Under the pieces are notes generated by a model, which did no database searches, was not told where the DNA came from, and worked only from the letters and a program-made list of their open reading frames with translations. A stretch of DNA of 64,000 bases from CAZLGM01 sp964623625 (lineage in GTDB: Bacteria > Desulfobacterota > Desulfobulbia > Desulfobulbales > Desulfocapsaceae): the NCBI GenBank assembly GCA_964623625.1, contig CAZUUJ010000002.1, positions 35,243 through 99,242 of the forward strand. The letters run 5' to 3'. The position numbers were made by a program, and so were the translations under genes. Shown here piece by piece: positions 17,507 to 26,988 of this stretch (position 1 is its first letter; each line of letters opens with the position of its first letter).

Positions 17507-19114
17507 CTAGCTAAGCCGTTTGTTTTGGTGAACAATAGTTTGCCGATGCTGTTCATATAACATCTTAATATTTTTACTTATAATGTGCATCTCCTGTCCT
17601 AAAATACAACATATGATGTATTGGGTGAATCTGCTGGGGTTTTTCTTTATTATTGAAAAAAATTGTTTCCAGAACTGCATCCGATATGGAGAGGCGATTC
17701 CAGAAGTTATGAGATACCGGAGAAGGACTTTGATTTCACCAAATTTCTTTTTTATTGGAATTTTTTCTCGTTTTACCTGATGTTCCCGAGCAGTTTCACC
17801 TTTACTGATGGCCATGGCTTTACGGGTTGGCCGGACGCCCATGTAATAACGATATGCCCTTTTAAGGTATCTTGGTGGATGATAGAGATATTCCCATATT
17901 CCTACAAACTCATCGAGTATCTCCATGATCGGACGGGTTGGAGTGAAATTGGGAACTAAAAGTAAGGTCAACTCTTTACCGGCTTCTATGTCATGGGTTA
18001 ACAATCGCTCTTCCTGAGCTAAACGATGCCAGAGTTTTGTTTTTGGTATAGCTCCAAGCATGTTGGGCATAATTATCGGGATATCGGCCTGCTCCACAAA
18101 TTCACAGATCCTTTTACCAGCTCCCTTTTCTTCATTATCAAATCCGATGATAAAACTGCCGATAACCGATAAACCGTTTTCCTTAATATTGGCAATGGAT
18201 TCCAGAAGCGGATTGGCAACATTCTGATATTTATGGCTTTGGGCTAACAGGGATTCTTCTGGAGATTCAATGCCGATAAACACATCTCCAAAGTTGGCTG
18301 CTGTCAGCAAATCAATCATCTCCGGATCCTGGCCGAGATTAATGGATACCTGGGCCGCAAAGTTGAAAGGTTCTCCATAACTCCTATTCCATTGGATAAT
18401 TTTTTCACAGATGGCTTCTGCATTTTTTCTGACACCGATAAAATTGTCGTCGGCGAAAAACACAAGCCCTCGCCCGCCTTGTTGAAAGAGTGTTTCAAGT
18501 TCCATGACTACTTGATCAGGTGTTTTGCAGCGGGGAATAGTACCATGGAGTGCAAAAACATCACAAAATTCGCATTGAAACGGACATCCTCTGGTGGTCT
18601 GAATTGTTGAGCAATAATAATTGTCGAGATCAATCAGGTCAAAACGAGGGATGGGAGATGTTGTTAATTCTGAATAGGAAGTGTTTTTTATAATCCGCTG
18701 ATCGGACTCCTGTTCGATTGCTGCAAGCAGCGGATCGATGCTGTTCTCAGCTTCACCGCAAAATACAAAATCGCTTCCATGTTCGAGTAATTCCTCGGGA
18801 AGTAATGTCGGGTACGGGCCACCGACTACCGTTTTCTTTCCTCTTTTTTTAGCCTCTTCTAGAAGAACCCATACTTCTGATTGTTGAGCAAGTGTGCAGG
18901 AGATAAGAATAATATCCGACCAATCCCAGTCATTTTCACGAATGTCATCCACGTTGCAGTCGATCAGCCGAAGGTTCCACTGTTTCGGCATGAGTGCGGC
19001 AACAGTTAACAGACTAAGTGGGTAATACAGCGCTTTTGCTGACGTGCTGGAAATAGTATGCTGAAGATTCCAGATAGATGGCGGGAATTTGGGGTAGACA
19101 AGCAATGCATTCAT
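17507..19114 (-). CDS. B12-binding radical-SAM enzyme (HpnP-like, DUF4070)
   Basis: The 535-residue protein starts MNALLVYPKFPPSIW. The first ~150 residues form a cobalamin-binding-type Rossmann domain (LSLLTVAALMP, GKKTVVGGPYPTLLPEELL). The radical-SAM cluster cysteines are C177, C181 and C184 in TTRGCPFQCEFC. DDNFIGVRKNAEAIC and DVFIGIESPEES follow, then the DUF4070-like part with VGVRPTRKAM-type residues and a conserved FWKQFFSIIKKNPSRF near the end. It is expected to perform a radical methylation or rearrangement on an unreactive carbon, as HpnP does on hopanoids. The gene lies 32 bp upstream of a frameshifted paralog in the same direction and is divergent from a GT4 gene. Lipid or sugar methylation is inferred from context only. 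Confidence 0.88.
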   Translation of the reverse strand: MNALLVYPKFPPSIWNLQHTISSTSAKALYYPLSLLTVAALMPKQWNLRLIDCNVDDIRENDWDWSDIILISCTLAQQSEVWVLLEEAKKRGKKTVVGGPYPTLLPEELLEHGSDFVFCGEAENSIDPLLAAIEQESDQRIIKNTSYSELTTSPIPRFDLIDLDNYYCSTIQTTRGCPFQCEFCDVFALHGTIPRCKTPDQVVMELETLFQQGGRGLVFFADDNFIGVRKNAEAICEKIIQWNRSYGEPFNFAAQVSINLGQDPEMIDLLTAANFGDVFIGIESPEESLLAQSHKYQNVANPLLESIANIKENGLSVIGSFIIGFDNEEKGAGKRICEFVEQADIPIIMPNMLGAIPKTKLWHRLAQEERLLTHDIEAGKELTLLLVPNFTPTRPIMEILDEFVGIWEYLYHPPRYLKRAYRYYMGVRPTRKAMAISKGETAREHQVKREKIPIKKKFGEIKVLLRYLITSGIASPYRMQFWKQFFSIIKKNPSRFTQYIICCILGQEMHIISKNIKMLYEQHRQTIVHQNKRLS

Positions 19115-19168
19115 GATAGAATTCTTTGGCAGTTAGTCCGCATTTCTCAATCCTAAAGCAACTGAAAC

Positions 19169-20455
19169 GTGTTGAAAACAGCTAAGATTGCCTATATCCT
19201 CCTTTGGTTTCCAAAATCATCTGAGACGTTTATTTTCAGGGAGATTGTCAATCTGCGCCATCTGGGTCTTAACATCCTTGTTTATACTCTTTATGGATCT
19301 TTAGAAAAAGATCTTTCCGCGGAAATGCTGTCTTTTGCTGGAAAAATCAAACGTTTAGGTGTTCCTGCGATAAAAAAAATAACAGTCGATATCTCCTATT
19401 GGTGCGGAAGACGACCAAAAACCGCAAGACACCTATTTCGAACCATACCATTTCGCCGTTGGCGATCTCTTGAAGTGGCTGGAGAAAATATCTGGGCTTT
19501 TCTAGCCGGTTTTACCCTGGCAAGACAATTCGAAAGGGAAGGAATACAACATATTCATGCTCCCTGGGCTAATGGGCCTGCAACTGCCGCCTGGGTTGCA
19601 TCCAAGCTGACCAATATCCCATTTAGCTTCACAGGCCGAGCCGTGGATATTCATCCTCCGGATGGCGCCTTGGAAGAAAAAGTCGGAGCCTGCGAGTTTG
19701 TTCGAGTCAATACCAAAGCTAATCTGGGGTATATAAAAAATTTCATGACTTCAACGGATAAGCCTATTCACTTAACCTATAACGGGTATCCGATTACAGA
19801 TTATACGGCTTCTGCTGTAAAAATGGCAGCGCCGTATCGAATTTTGGCGGTGGGACGTTTTGCCCGTTTTAAAGGGTTTCCTACGATTCTAAAAGCGGTT
19901 TCACTCTTACGGAGAAAGGGTGTGGATGTCCATTTGACATTGGCCGGCAGCGGCTGGCGTCGGGTTTATTTTCAGTTTCTCTGTTACCGTTTTGGAATTT
20001 TTCAATGTGTTTCTTTCCCAGGATTTGTCTCACATGATCATATTTCCGGACTGTATCAGGATGCCGATCTTTTTGTAATGGCAAGTGAAATACATCGAAC
20101 CGGTGAGAGGGACGGAATACCCAATGTTCTCATGGAAGCGTTGCTCCATCGTTTACCGGTAATCACCTCAGATCTTCCCCAAATGAAAGAGGTTGTTCAA
20201 GACGGGATATCCGGCCTGCTGATTCCTCCGGCTGATCCGTCCGCCCTAGCGCAGGCGATTGTAAAACTGGTAAATAATAGAGACCAAGCTTTGAAAATGG
20301 CGGAGAAGGGGCACCAGGTAATTCGCAGCCGTTTTGATCCCGGACGAAACCATCGGCTGGTAGCCAAATTGTTTGAAGAAGTGTTAAATGATAATCCAGG
20401 TCCAGAAGTTGATTCAGTCGCTCAACAGCACCCTTGTTCGAACCGGGATGCATGA
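19169..20455 (+). CDS. GT4 glycosyltransferase
   Basis: The 428-residue protein has GTG then TTG as possible first codons. IAYILLWFPKSSETFIFREI at the start is typical of GT4 enzymes of the colanic-acid/exopolysaccharide kind. HIHAPWANGPATAAWVAS and FTGRAVDIH follow, then ILAVGRFARFKGFPTILKA, which starts the second Rossmann fold. FVMASEIHRTGERDGIPNVLMEALLHRLPV is the donor-binding motif. It belongs to a three-gene plus-strand operon. Its last four bases ATGA (20452-20455) contain the start of the next glycosyltransferase, so translation is coupled. Donor and acceptor are not predictable. Confidence 0.87.
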   Translation: MLKTAKIAYILLWFPKSSETFIFREIVNLRHLGLNILVYTLYGSLEKDLSAEMLSFAGKIKRLGVPAIKKITVDISYWCGRRPKTARHLFRTIPFRRWRSLEVAGENIWAFLAGFTLARQFEREGIQHIHAPWANGPATAAWVASKLTNIPFSFTGRAVDIHPPDGALEEKVGACEFVRVNTKANLGYIKNFMTSTDKPIHLTYNGYPITDYTASAVKMAAPYRILAVGRFARFKGFPTILKAVSLLRRKGVDVHLTLAGSGWRRVYFQFLCYRFGIFQCVSFPGFVSHDHISGLYQDADLFVMASEIHRTGERDGIPNVLMEALLHRLPVITSDLPQMKEVVQDGISGLLIPPADPSALAQAIVKLVNNRDQALKMAEKGHQVIRSRFDPGRNHRLVAKLFEEVLNDNPGPEVDSVAQQHPCSNRDA

Positions 20456-21552
20456 AAACAGTAAAAAAGCCATACCAACTCGTCCTCATCCTGCAGGACC
20501 TTGAATTCGGCGGCACACAGCGATACGCCGTTAACCTGTTGCAGCATATCGACAGGAAGCTGTTTTCTCCGGAGTTGTGGGTCCTGCGAGGCGGTATGGA
20601 TATGGCTCCACTGGCGCAGCAGACCGGAGTGAAAATCATCTGGTTTTCCACGGGCAGGTTGGTCACTCCCCTGGCTTTGTATCGTTTTGCAAGGTACCTT
20701 GCCGGAAAAAGGCCATGTTACGTTTATTCGCTGACAACCGTTCCAAATATGTGGTCGACTCTCTTCTGTCGTTTGTTTCGGATCCCGGTGATAATCTGTA
20801 GCTGCAGAAACATGGAACCTAAACGGCTGGAGAGACTGCTCTGGCCGTGGACCAGCCATATTGTCTGTAATGCCCGGGCAATCAGGCAAAAGTTGTTACA
20901 ATCCTATGGTGTTGACTCCAAACGAGTATCAGTTATCGCCAATGGTGTAGATACGGATCTTTTCCGGCCCTATCCTGAAAAACGTGTTTCTCGTCCCACA
21001 TTACTTTTTTCCGGCCGGCTGGTTGATGTGAAAGATCCTTTGACCACACTCAAGGCTTTTCAAATCGTACGTGAGCACATTCAAACAGCGAGGTTGATCA
21101 TCACCGGTAACGGACCCCTTGAGCCACAGCTCAAACAATTTATTTTTAATCAGGGTCTGGAAGGTGCTGTGACGAAACAACCCGGCACCGAGAACATTCA
21201 AGACTATCTGCAAAAAAGCTGGTTGTTTGTTATCTCTTCACGAATGGAGGGGTCGCCTAATAGTTGTATCGAGGCGATGTCCTGTGGTCTCCCTGTTGTG
21301 GCAACACAAGTTGGCGGCATTCCTGAACTCATCGAGGATTGTGTCAACGGTCGTCTGGTTCCACCAGGAAATCATGAACTGCTGGCAGAATCGATCATCG
21401 AACTGCTGCAGGATGAGGAACAGCGAATCGAAATGGGGCTCAAGGCACGGCAAAGTGTGAAAAGGAATCATGTTCTCACAGAATGTGTTCGGAAAACCGA
21501 GAAAAGGCTTCTTGAGTTGATGAACATTTATAGCTCATACATTCAGGAGTGA
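20452..21552 (+). CDS. GT4 glycosyltransferase
   Basis: The protein is 366 residues from the ATG that overlaps the upstream stop as ATGA; an earlier in-frame start at 20434 lies inside the previous gene and is less likely. The GT-B donor loop is LILQDLEFGGTQRYAVNLL. The C-terminal half has LLFSGRLVDVKDPLTTLKAF and SSRMEGSPNSCIEAMSCGLPVVATQVGGIPE, a textbook GT4 site with both glutamates. It likely adds a sugar in the cytoplasm to a lipid-linked glycan. Its stop overlaps the possible GTG start of the deacetylase-like gene (GTGA, 21549-21552). Confidence 0.88.
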   Translation: MKTVKKPYQLVLILQDLEFGGTQRYAVNLLQHIDRKLFSPELWVLRGGMDMAPLAQQTGVKIIWFSTGRLVTPLALYRFARYLAGKRPCYVYSLTTVPNMWSTLFCRLFRIPVIICSCRNMEPKRLERLLWPWTSHIVCNARAIRQKLLQSYGVDSKRVSVIANGVDTDLFRPYPEKRVSRPTLLFSGRLVDVKDPLTTLKAFQIVREHIQTARLIITGNGPLEPQLKQFIFNQGLEGAVTKQPGTENIQDYLQKSWLFVISSRMEGSPNSCIEAMSCGLPVVATQVGGIPELIEDCVNGRLVPPGNHELLAESIIELLQDEEQRIEMGLKARQSVKRNHVLTECVRKTEKRLLELMNIYSSYIQE

Positions 21553-22565
21553 GTAACAGAACTGAGCGTACACCTATGTCCAAAATGAAAGTACTTGTCA
21601 CCATAGATGTCGAAGAGGAAGGACTTTTCTCAGGGCAATATGAGAGTGCTAACTGGTCTGTAGAAAATGTATTGGACCTGTCCCTGCTGGACCCGGTATT
21701 TAAAAGGTTCGACATCCGTCCGACCCTTCTTCTCACCTATCAGGTCGCCAGATATAAACCGTATCATGACCATATTCTGAGATTATGTGAAAACTGGAAA
21801 GGGGAAATCGGCGCTCACTTGCATCCATGGAGCACACCACCGATTAAGAAGTTACCGCATTCTCCTCCGATTCCCTCGCAGCTCTATCCGAGGCAATTGC
21901 TGGAAGCTAAACTTGAGACATTGTTGAGCGCTCTGTCAGTTATGGGGGTGAAGGCAAACTCTTTTAGAATGGGACGTTTCAGCTTGGGACAAAAGATGTT
22001 CTCTATTCTTGAGCAATCAGGGATAGGTGTTGATTCCAGTATTGTACCGACCCGAAAACAATATGGCGGCCCGGAATATCTTTTTGCCCCTGCTGATCCT
22101 TATTTTCCTGACAGCGAACATCCGGCCGCTCCGGGCAGCTCTCCGCTCCTTGAGGTTCCGGTGACCATTGTTCCGGTTTTTTCGAATCTTCATCTGAGAC
22201 TCGATCAATTGAGTAAGAAATTTCCTCGTTTAGTTACCGCAGCATCGTGGATTTCCAAATACCTCGGCTCCATACCTGCACAACCCAAGATGGCGCCGCT
22301 TAGTGTACTCAAGTCAGCGGTACGTCTTCATCGTCAACGCGGCGGCAAAGTGGTTACCATCTATTTTCATTCTTCGGAATTGATGCCGGGTGGATGCCCT
22401 GAACATCCTACAAAGAAAGAGGTCGATCGATTTGTATTAAAGATCGGTGAATTTCTCTCCTGGCTGCGAAATGACTTGGGGGCAGATTCAATGACGTTGA
22501 CTGATTTCTCAGCGCTCCTTTCCCCCTCTGGCAAGCTGAAAGACCACTGCCGGATGAGTAAATAA
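21549..22565 (+). CDS. Polysaccharide-deacetylase-like (NodB-fold) protein
   Basis: The protein is 338 residues from GTG 21549, or 329 from ATG 21576. It opens with KMKVLVTIDVEEEG, where the aspartate and glutamate take the place of the TFDDG metal motif, as in the DVE subgroup of carbohydrate esterase 4 proteins. GEIGAHLHPWSTPP (about 94-107) supplies the HxxH-type metal ligands. YFHSSELMPGGCPEHP near 280 resembles the histidine motif of the last strand. It may remove an acetyl group from an amino sugar in the glycan. No signal peptide is visible, so action on a cytoplasmic intermediate is likely. The 3' end overlaps the convergent radical-SAM gene by 57 bp. Confidence 0.7.
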   Translation: MSNRTERTPMSKMKVLVTIDVEEEGLFSGQYESANWSVENVLDLSLLDPVFKRFDIRPTLLLTYQVARYKPYHDHILRLCENWKGEIGAHLHPWSTPPIKKLPHSPPIPSQLYPRQLLEAKLETLLSALSVMGVKANSFRMGRFSLGQKMFSILEQSGIGVDSSIVPTRKQYGGPEYLFAPADPYFPDSEHPAAPGSSPLLEVPVTIVPVFSNLHLRLDQLSKKFPRLVTAASWISKYLGSIPAQPKMAPLSVLKSAVRLHRQRGGKVVTIYFHSSELMPGGCPEHPTKKEVDRFVLKIGEFLSWLRNDLGADSMTLTDFSALLSPSGKLKDHCRMSK

Positions 22566-23930
22566 GGGTTTGACCAGAGGGAAAAATAACTTGTTTTTAC
22601 GTAGGAGTGTGAAAGCTTTCCATAACATCCGCTTCTGTTTCCAGAGTCCCTGAAAAGTCTTTCTGAAATCACCGAGACGAAACTGGATGGTGGGTTTGTC
22701 GAGCTGACCATCAAATCGGGAAATGAGCCGGCTGCGGGTGTATTTCAACTCTGTCGGTTGACCGTCCTTATGAATTTCATCCCAGAGCTCACTGCCGGGA
22801 TGAACCATGAGCGGGTTGATTTCACTGAATACGGGTCTTGCCTGCAGGAGCAGATCTTTACTTGCTTCATGGTCCTCAGACGTTTCGTGTCGATAACCGG
22901 CAATAAAACTGGCAATGACCAGTATATTGGCTTGTTGAGCACGCCTGATTCCGTCTATGAGTTGGTTACGGGTACCCGGTTTGCGATATCGTTTGAGAAT
23001 TGCATCGCTGCCGCTCTCAACACCGACGAACATAAAGATGAACCCGGCCCGGTTCATCAGAGCAAGCGTTTCATCCGGCAACAGGTAAGGCATACAGGTG
23101 GAGCCGAATTTCATTTGCAGTCTCTGCGAAATGATCAGGCGGCACAGTTTGTTCATATGATCGACATGGGCGGTGAGGTTGTCGTCAAAAAAGATCACAA
23201 ATTTGTACCCCTGCCTATCCAGTTCGATTAATTCTTCCAGAATATTTTCGGGGCTGCGAACTCTGTATGTTCGGTTCATGACCGAGTTCGAGCAGAACAG
23301 ACATCTGTGAGGACAGCCTCTGGAAGTGAAGGCTGTGGTCATTTTCGGCAGGGACGGCAACCGGAAGCCGTACCACTGACTTCCATAGCCGTCGTAGGTT
23401 AACAGCGAGCGGTCGGGGTGGGCAAGCGTGTCCAGGTTATCTACAATCTGGGGGACACCACGGATAATTGTTCCATTTACTCGTCTTGATAATCCCTTCA
23501 CCTCACCGGGGTCTGTTCCTGTTATCAGGTGATTCACCAGAGCCCGCAGACTTTCCTCACCCTCTCCCCGCAAAATAAAATCGACCTCGTCGTGCTCCTC
23601 TAAAATGAGGTCGTCGAACAGGCTGGCATGAACACCGCCACAGACGGTTAATATATGCGGCTGTTTTTCTTTAACAAGACGAAGCACCTCTAATCCTTCC
23701 AGGAAATTGCTGGAAGTGATGGACATGCCGACAAGGTCCGGAGTGGTTTCCAGAATACGCCTACTATTCTCATCAACCGTTAGGCCTTCGCAGAAACCGT
23801 CAACGATTTGAACATGAACGTCATCAATATTCTTGAGGCTTGCGGCCAGATATAGGAGGCCAAGCGGCGGAAATGAACCCTGGTTCCATTCCGCCCCTGT
23901 TACAATTGGTTGTGAGAGAGTGACATTCAT
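22509..23930 (-). CDS. B12-binding radical-SAM enzyme at end of efflux operon
   Basis: The protein is 473 residues from ATG 23930, chosen over an upstream TTG because GAGG lies five bases before it. A cobalamin-binding-like domain comes first (SFPPLGLLYLAASL, LTVCGGVHASLF, FILRGEGEESL). The radical-SAM cysteines are C206, C210 and C213 in TSRGCPHRCLFC. FVIFFDDNLTA and FMFVGVESGSD follow. It is clearly apart from the four HpnP-like paralogs in this window and lacks their DUF4070 tail. It is the last gene of the MacB-type operon, 56 bp after the adaptor gene. It may build or modify the molecule that the pump exports; this is inference. The 3' end overlaps the convergent deacetylase-like gene. 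Confidence 0.85.
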   Translation of the reverse strand: MNVTLSQPIVTGAEWNQGSFPPLGLLYLAASLKNIDDVHVQIVDGFCEGLTVDENSRRILETTPDLVGMSITSSNFLEGLEVLRLVKEKQPHILTVCGGVHASLFDDLILEEHDEVDFILRGEGEESLRALVNHLITGTDPGEVKGLSRRVNGTIIRGVPQIVDNLDTLAHPDRSLLTYDGYGSQWYGFRLPSLPKMTTAFTSRGCPHRCLFCSNSVMNRTYRVRSPENILEELIELDRQGYKFVIFFDDNLTAHVDHMNKLCRLIISQRLQMKFGSTCMPYLLPDETLALMNRAGFIFMFVGVESGSDAILKRYRKPGTRNQLIDGIRRAQQANILVIASFIAGYRHETSEDHEASKDLLLQARPVFSEINPLMVHPGSELWDEIHKDGQPTELKYTRSRLISRFDGQLDKPTIQFRLGDFRKTFQGLWKQKRMLWKAFTLLRKNKLFFPLVKPLFTHPAVVFQLARGGKER

Positions 23931-23986
23931 AAAAACCTCAGTGGTTGGCCCAATGAATAGTTGGAGATTCAGCAAAGAAGATAGTG

Positions 23987-24931
23987 TTACTCGTTACCCC
24001 GAAGGATATACTCAACTCGTCCCTTATACCCCTCACGCAGGGTGAGATCATTGTTTGCAGACTCCATTTCCACTGTGTAGTAGGAAGGTTGGTTCGGATC
24101 GAGATTGGCCGGGGTCCAGTTGATTGAACTGATTGTTGCTGAAATCTTTTTTTCCTGATCAGAGTCGGGGTAGAAGGTGACGGAATCACCCACTTTCAAC
24201 TGAGCAGCATCTTGTTCATAAACAAGGGAGCGGATCAACATGGTGTCCATTTGACCGATATGGGCAACAGCCGTCCATTCTGGAAGCAGGGATAGCTTTC
24301 TCATTCCGGGATGCAGGGAGAGAACAATCCCTGAGATGGGAGCCTTGAGTTGGACAACCTGCGGGAATTGGCCGGACTGCAGGTTGGAGTTGCCGAGCAG
24401 TGTTCGTATGCTGTTCAATTCTTTTTTGGAGAATTGTTCAGCGTACTGCAGCCGTTTTTTCAGTAATGACAGATGGGCACGAGCAAATCGCAATCGGTCT
24501 CGCAATGTGTCCAGTGCATGTTGGGGAGACAGCTTTTCCACCGTCAGTTCGGCCAATTCCTTTTCCTTTCGCTGCAATTCACTGATTTTGTCTTTTTCTA
24601 CTTCAACTTGATATCTCAAGTTGTCGATGTGCCCAAAGAGGATTTTCTGACCAAGTTCAATTGATTTATTTTCTTCCAGATTGTACCTGACAACTGTTTC
24701 TCCTTCAGTTACCCGTTGTCCCGGTTTGATCAGTATATCTGTGAAAATACCGGTAAACGGCATGAGAACAGCTCGTTTAAGTGGACAGTATGCTTTTCCC
24801 TTAAAAACAATACTGCGGTCTTTTATCTGTCCGGTTGTCGGGGGATTTTCCCCGGCCGTTACAGTTAAAGAAAAGGTAAAGAAAATAATGGCGGCAAAAA
24901 AACTACTGATCAGCGGGAGTGATTTGTTCAT
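23987..24931 (-). CDS. Periplasmic adaptor (membrane-fusion) protein of MacB-type pump
   Basis: The protein is 314 residues from ATG 24931. It has a signal sequence (MNKSLPLISSFFAAIIFFTF). A lipoyl-like half follows with MPFTGIFTDILIKPGQRVTEGETV (about 58-81). A coiled-coil hairpin covers roughly 90-170 (KDKISELQRKEKELAEL, RFARAHLSLLKKRL), then the second lipoyl half LKAPISGIVLSLHPG and a beta-barrel domain. It would link the inner-membrane permease to the TolC-like channel. Its start lies 29 bp inside the end of the TolC-like gene, so the two are translationally coupled. Confidence 0.85.
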   Translation of the reverse strand: MNKSLPLISSFFAAIIFFTFSLTVTAGENPPTTGQIKDRSIVFKGKAYCPLKRAVLMPFTGIFTDILIKPGQRVTEGETVVRYNLEENKSIELGQKILFGHIDNLRYQVEVEKDKISELQRKEKELAELTVEKLSPQHALDTLRDRLRFARAHLSLLKKRLQYAEQFSKKELNSIRTLLGNSNLQSGQFPQVVQLKAPISGIVLSLHPGMRKLSLLPEWTAVAHIGQMDTMLIRSLVYEQDAAQLKVGDSVTFYPDSDQEKKISATISSINWTPANLDPNQPSYYTVEMESANNDLTLREGYKGRVEYILRGNE

Positions 24932-26270
24932 GGGCGTTGGGATCAAAAGATATGTTCACGGTATTATTGAGCAGGTCACCGGAAAGATACCGGAGGTTCA
25001 GTATAGCCTTGTTGAACTCAAGCTTTTTTGAAATTATCTGTATGCGATCTCGATGAAATGATATTTTCTCATTGAGAAGATCCGGCAGCCTGATTGTTCC
25101 GTTATCATATTCATACTGTTTCCTTTTTTTCTCTAACAGCCGAACCTTTTCCGCGGATAATGCTATTGCATGCTCGCTCTTTTTAAGGGTTGCCCGTCGC
25201 ATGGCATCTAGCCATTCCAGGGTATCATCACTTTCAATCTCTTTTTTTTCAAGTTCCATTTTACCAAGTACCATCTTCTGGCGGGTAATGTCACGAGCTC
25301 GTTTATTTCCATCCCAGAGGGTCAGGTTTATACCCGCAAACAGGTAATATTCCCGGTCTTCATCATTTGTGTTAAGAATATCGGGACTGCGCAACCCAAG
25401 AGAAAAACTGGGCAAATATTTTGCGCGGGCAAGGAGGATTTTCTTCTCCTGAAGGACCAATTTAATAGTAAATATCTTATGGCGAAACGATGGTTCCGGC
25501 CTGGGTCCATCAAAGGATCTGTCCGGCTCTCCTGCACCAAGGATCTGGTCAAGGGTTTGTGATGCGTTAAGCTCTATTACATGTGAATCAGGAATATTCA
25601 TGGCGGTACTCAAACGATGCAGCAGGGTATCACGTCTGACCAGGTTGCCTTTTTTCTCAGCGAGTACCAGTTCGTTTGCCCGCTGTTCATATTCCAACTC
25701 AAGCGGTATGGTCTCCGGACTTAAGGCACGATGCCGAACATACTCGAACCGTTTTGAGTAAAGCTGGATTATTTGTTCGTACTCTTTATCAATTTGGTCA
25801 TAGGCCATAACCTCAAGCAATGTCTCAGCCAAACGGTGAAGTATGTCCGAAGTGGCCTTGATATGATAGAGTTGAACAATCCGAGTGATCAGTTTCTGCG
25901 CTTTTATGGAAAAGTATGATTCCCATGGCTTATAGTTGCCGACATTAAGAGAAATGTTGCCGTCGTCTTCAGAAAAGTAGTAAGAGCCGGAGAGAGTAAG
26001 GGTTGGAAAATAGGACCAGCGGCTGTCATCCTCATTGAGAAGCTGGAGTTCGATTTCAATGCGACTCCGCTGCAATTGAGGCATGTTTTTTAAACTGATC
26101 AGGGCTAACGACTTATAATCGTTAATGAATTGAAGGTTGGCAGGATCCTTCCCCATACCTGCTCCGGCCGATCCTGTTGATGCCCAGATAAGCAAACAGC
26201 AGAGCAGGATAGTTGAGATATACTTCGACCGCTTAAATGGTGATTGTTTTTTGGATAAAAGAGTAGGCAT
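24903..26270 (-). CDS. TolC-like outer-membrane efflux protein
   Basis: The 455-residue protein has a basic N-terminus and a hydrophobic signal (YISTILLCCLLIWASTGSAGA). Two helical halves typical of TolC-family proteins follow: IEIELQLLNEDDSRWSYFPTLTLSGSYYF in the first and ILLARAKYLPSFSLGL with LTLWDGNKRARDI in the second. The coiled-coil residues between them (EKVRLLEKKRKQYEYDN) fit the periplasmic tunnel. It should form the outer-membrane exit of the pump encoded by its neighbours. It sits 25 bp after the ATPase gene in the same direction. Confidence 0.85.
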   Translation of the reverse strand: MPTLLSKKQSPFKRSKYISTILLCCLLIWASTGSAGAGMGKDPANLQFINDYKSLALISLKNMPQLQRSRIEIELQLLNEDDSRWSYFPTLTLSGSYYFSEDDGNISLNVGNYKPWESYFSIKAQKLITRIVQLYHIKATSDILHRLAETLLEVMAYDQIDKEYEQIIQLYSKRFEYVRHRALSPETIPLELEYEQRANELVLAEKKGNLVRRDTLLHRLSTAMNIPDSHVIELNASQTLDQILGAGEPDRSFDGPRPEPSFRHKIFTIKLVLQEKKILLARAKYLPSFSLGLRSPDILNTNDEDREYYLFAGINLTLWDGNKRARDITRQKMVLGKMELEKKEIESDDTLEWLDAMRRATLKKSEHAIALSAEKVRLLEKKRKQYEYDNGTIRLPDLLNEKISFHRDRIQIISKKLEFNKAILNLRYLSGDLLNNTVNISFDPNAHEQITPADQ

Positions 26271-26295
26271 AGACTAAATCTTGAGCGAATCTCAG

Positions 26296-26985
26296 TTAAA
26301 TGTCAAGGAGCTGTAGTTGTCCATTTTCAATCTGATAGATCCGATCACACACTCTGGCAACTTGTCTGTCGTGGGTCACAATAATCATAGCAGTATCCGT
26401 TTGTGTTGAAATAGACCGGAAATAGTCCATGATCTGATGCGAGTTTTCAGCATCAAGCTGGCCGGTCGGCTCATCGGCCAGAATAACTTCGGGCAGATTA
26501 ACCATGGCCCGTGCAATGGCGACCCGCTGTCGTTCCCCGCCGGATAGTTTGTTTGAGAAATGATTGACTCGATGACTGAGGTTCACCTGGTCGAGTGCCC
26601 GGTGGATTTTCTCGGATCTCTCAGAAACTCCAGTATTCGCGTAAATAAGCGGATATTCCATGTTTTCGTAAACGGTGGAGTGCTCAAACATATCAGCTCC
26701 CTGAAAGACAAAACCGATGCGCTCTCTTCGAAATTGGGCCTGCTGCTTACGATTCAACTCTAAAACGTTCTGTCCGCCGAAGGTATAGCTTCCGGATGTG
26801 GGAGAAAGGAAGAGTCCGAGCAGAAAAAGCAGTGTCGATTTTCCTGAACCGGATGGACCCATAATAGCTATCATCTCTTCATTTTGGATACTCAGGTCTA
26901 CCCTATCGAGAATAGTAGCCTTTTTTTCATTGACTATGTACTGCTTCGTTATTTCCCGAATATGTATGAGCGTCCTTTTTATCAT
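26296..26985 (-). CDS. MacB/LolD-type ABC transporter ATPase
   Basis: The 229-residue protein is a complete ABC ATPase. It has Walker A GPSGSGKST (43-51), a Q-loop in FVFQGADMF, signature LSGGERQ (147-153), Walker B VILADE (167-172) and the H-loop in IIVTHDRQVA. Size and motifs match the MacB-N/LolD/FtsE group. It starts three bases after the permease stop, so the two form one transporter. In MacB-type systems the ATPase drives a mechanotransmission cycle that pushes substrates from the periplasm through TolC. Confidence 0.9.
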   Translation of the reverse strand: MIKRTLIHIREITKQYIVNEKKATILDRVDLSIQNEEMIAIMGPSGSGKSTLLFLLGLFLSPTSGSYTFGGQNVLELNRKQQAQFRRERIGFVFQGADMFEHSTVYENMEYPLIYANTGVSERSEKIHRALDQVNLSHRVNHFSNKLSGGERQRVAIARAMVNLPEVILADEPTGQLDAENSHQIMDYFRSISTQTDTAMIIVTHDRQVARVCDRIYQIENGQLQLLDI

Positions 26986-26988
26986 AAC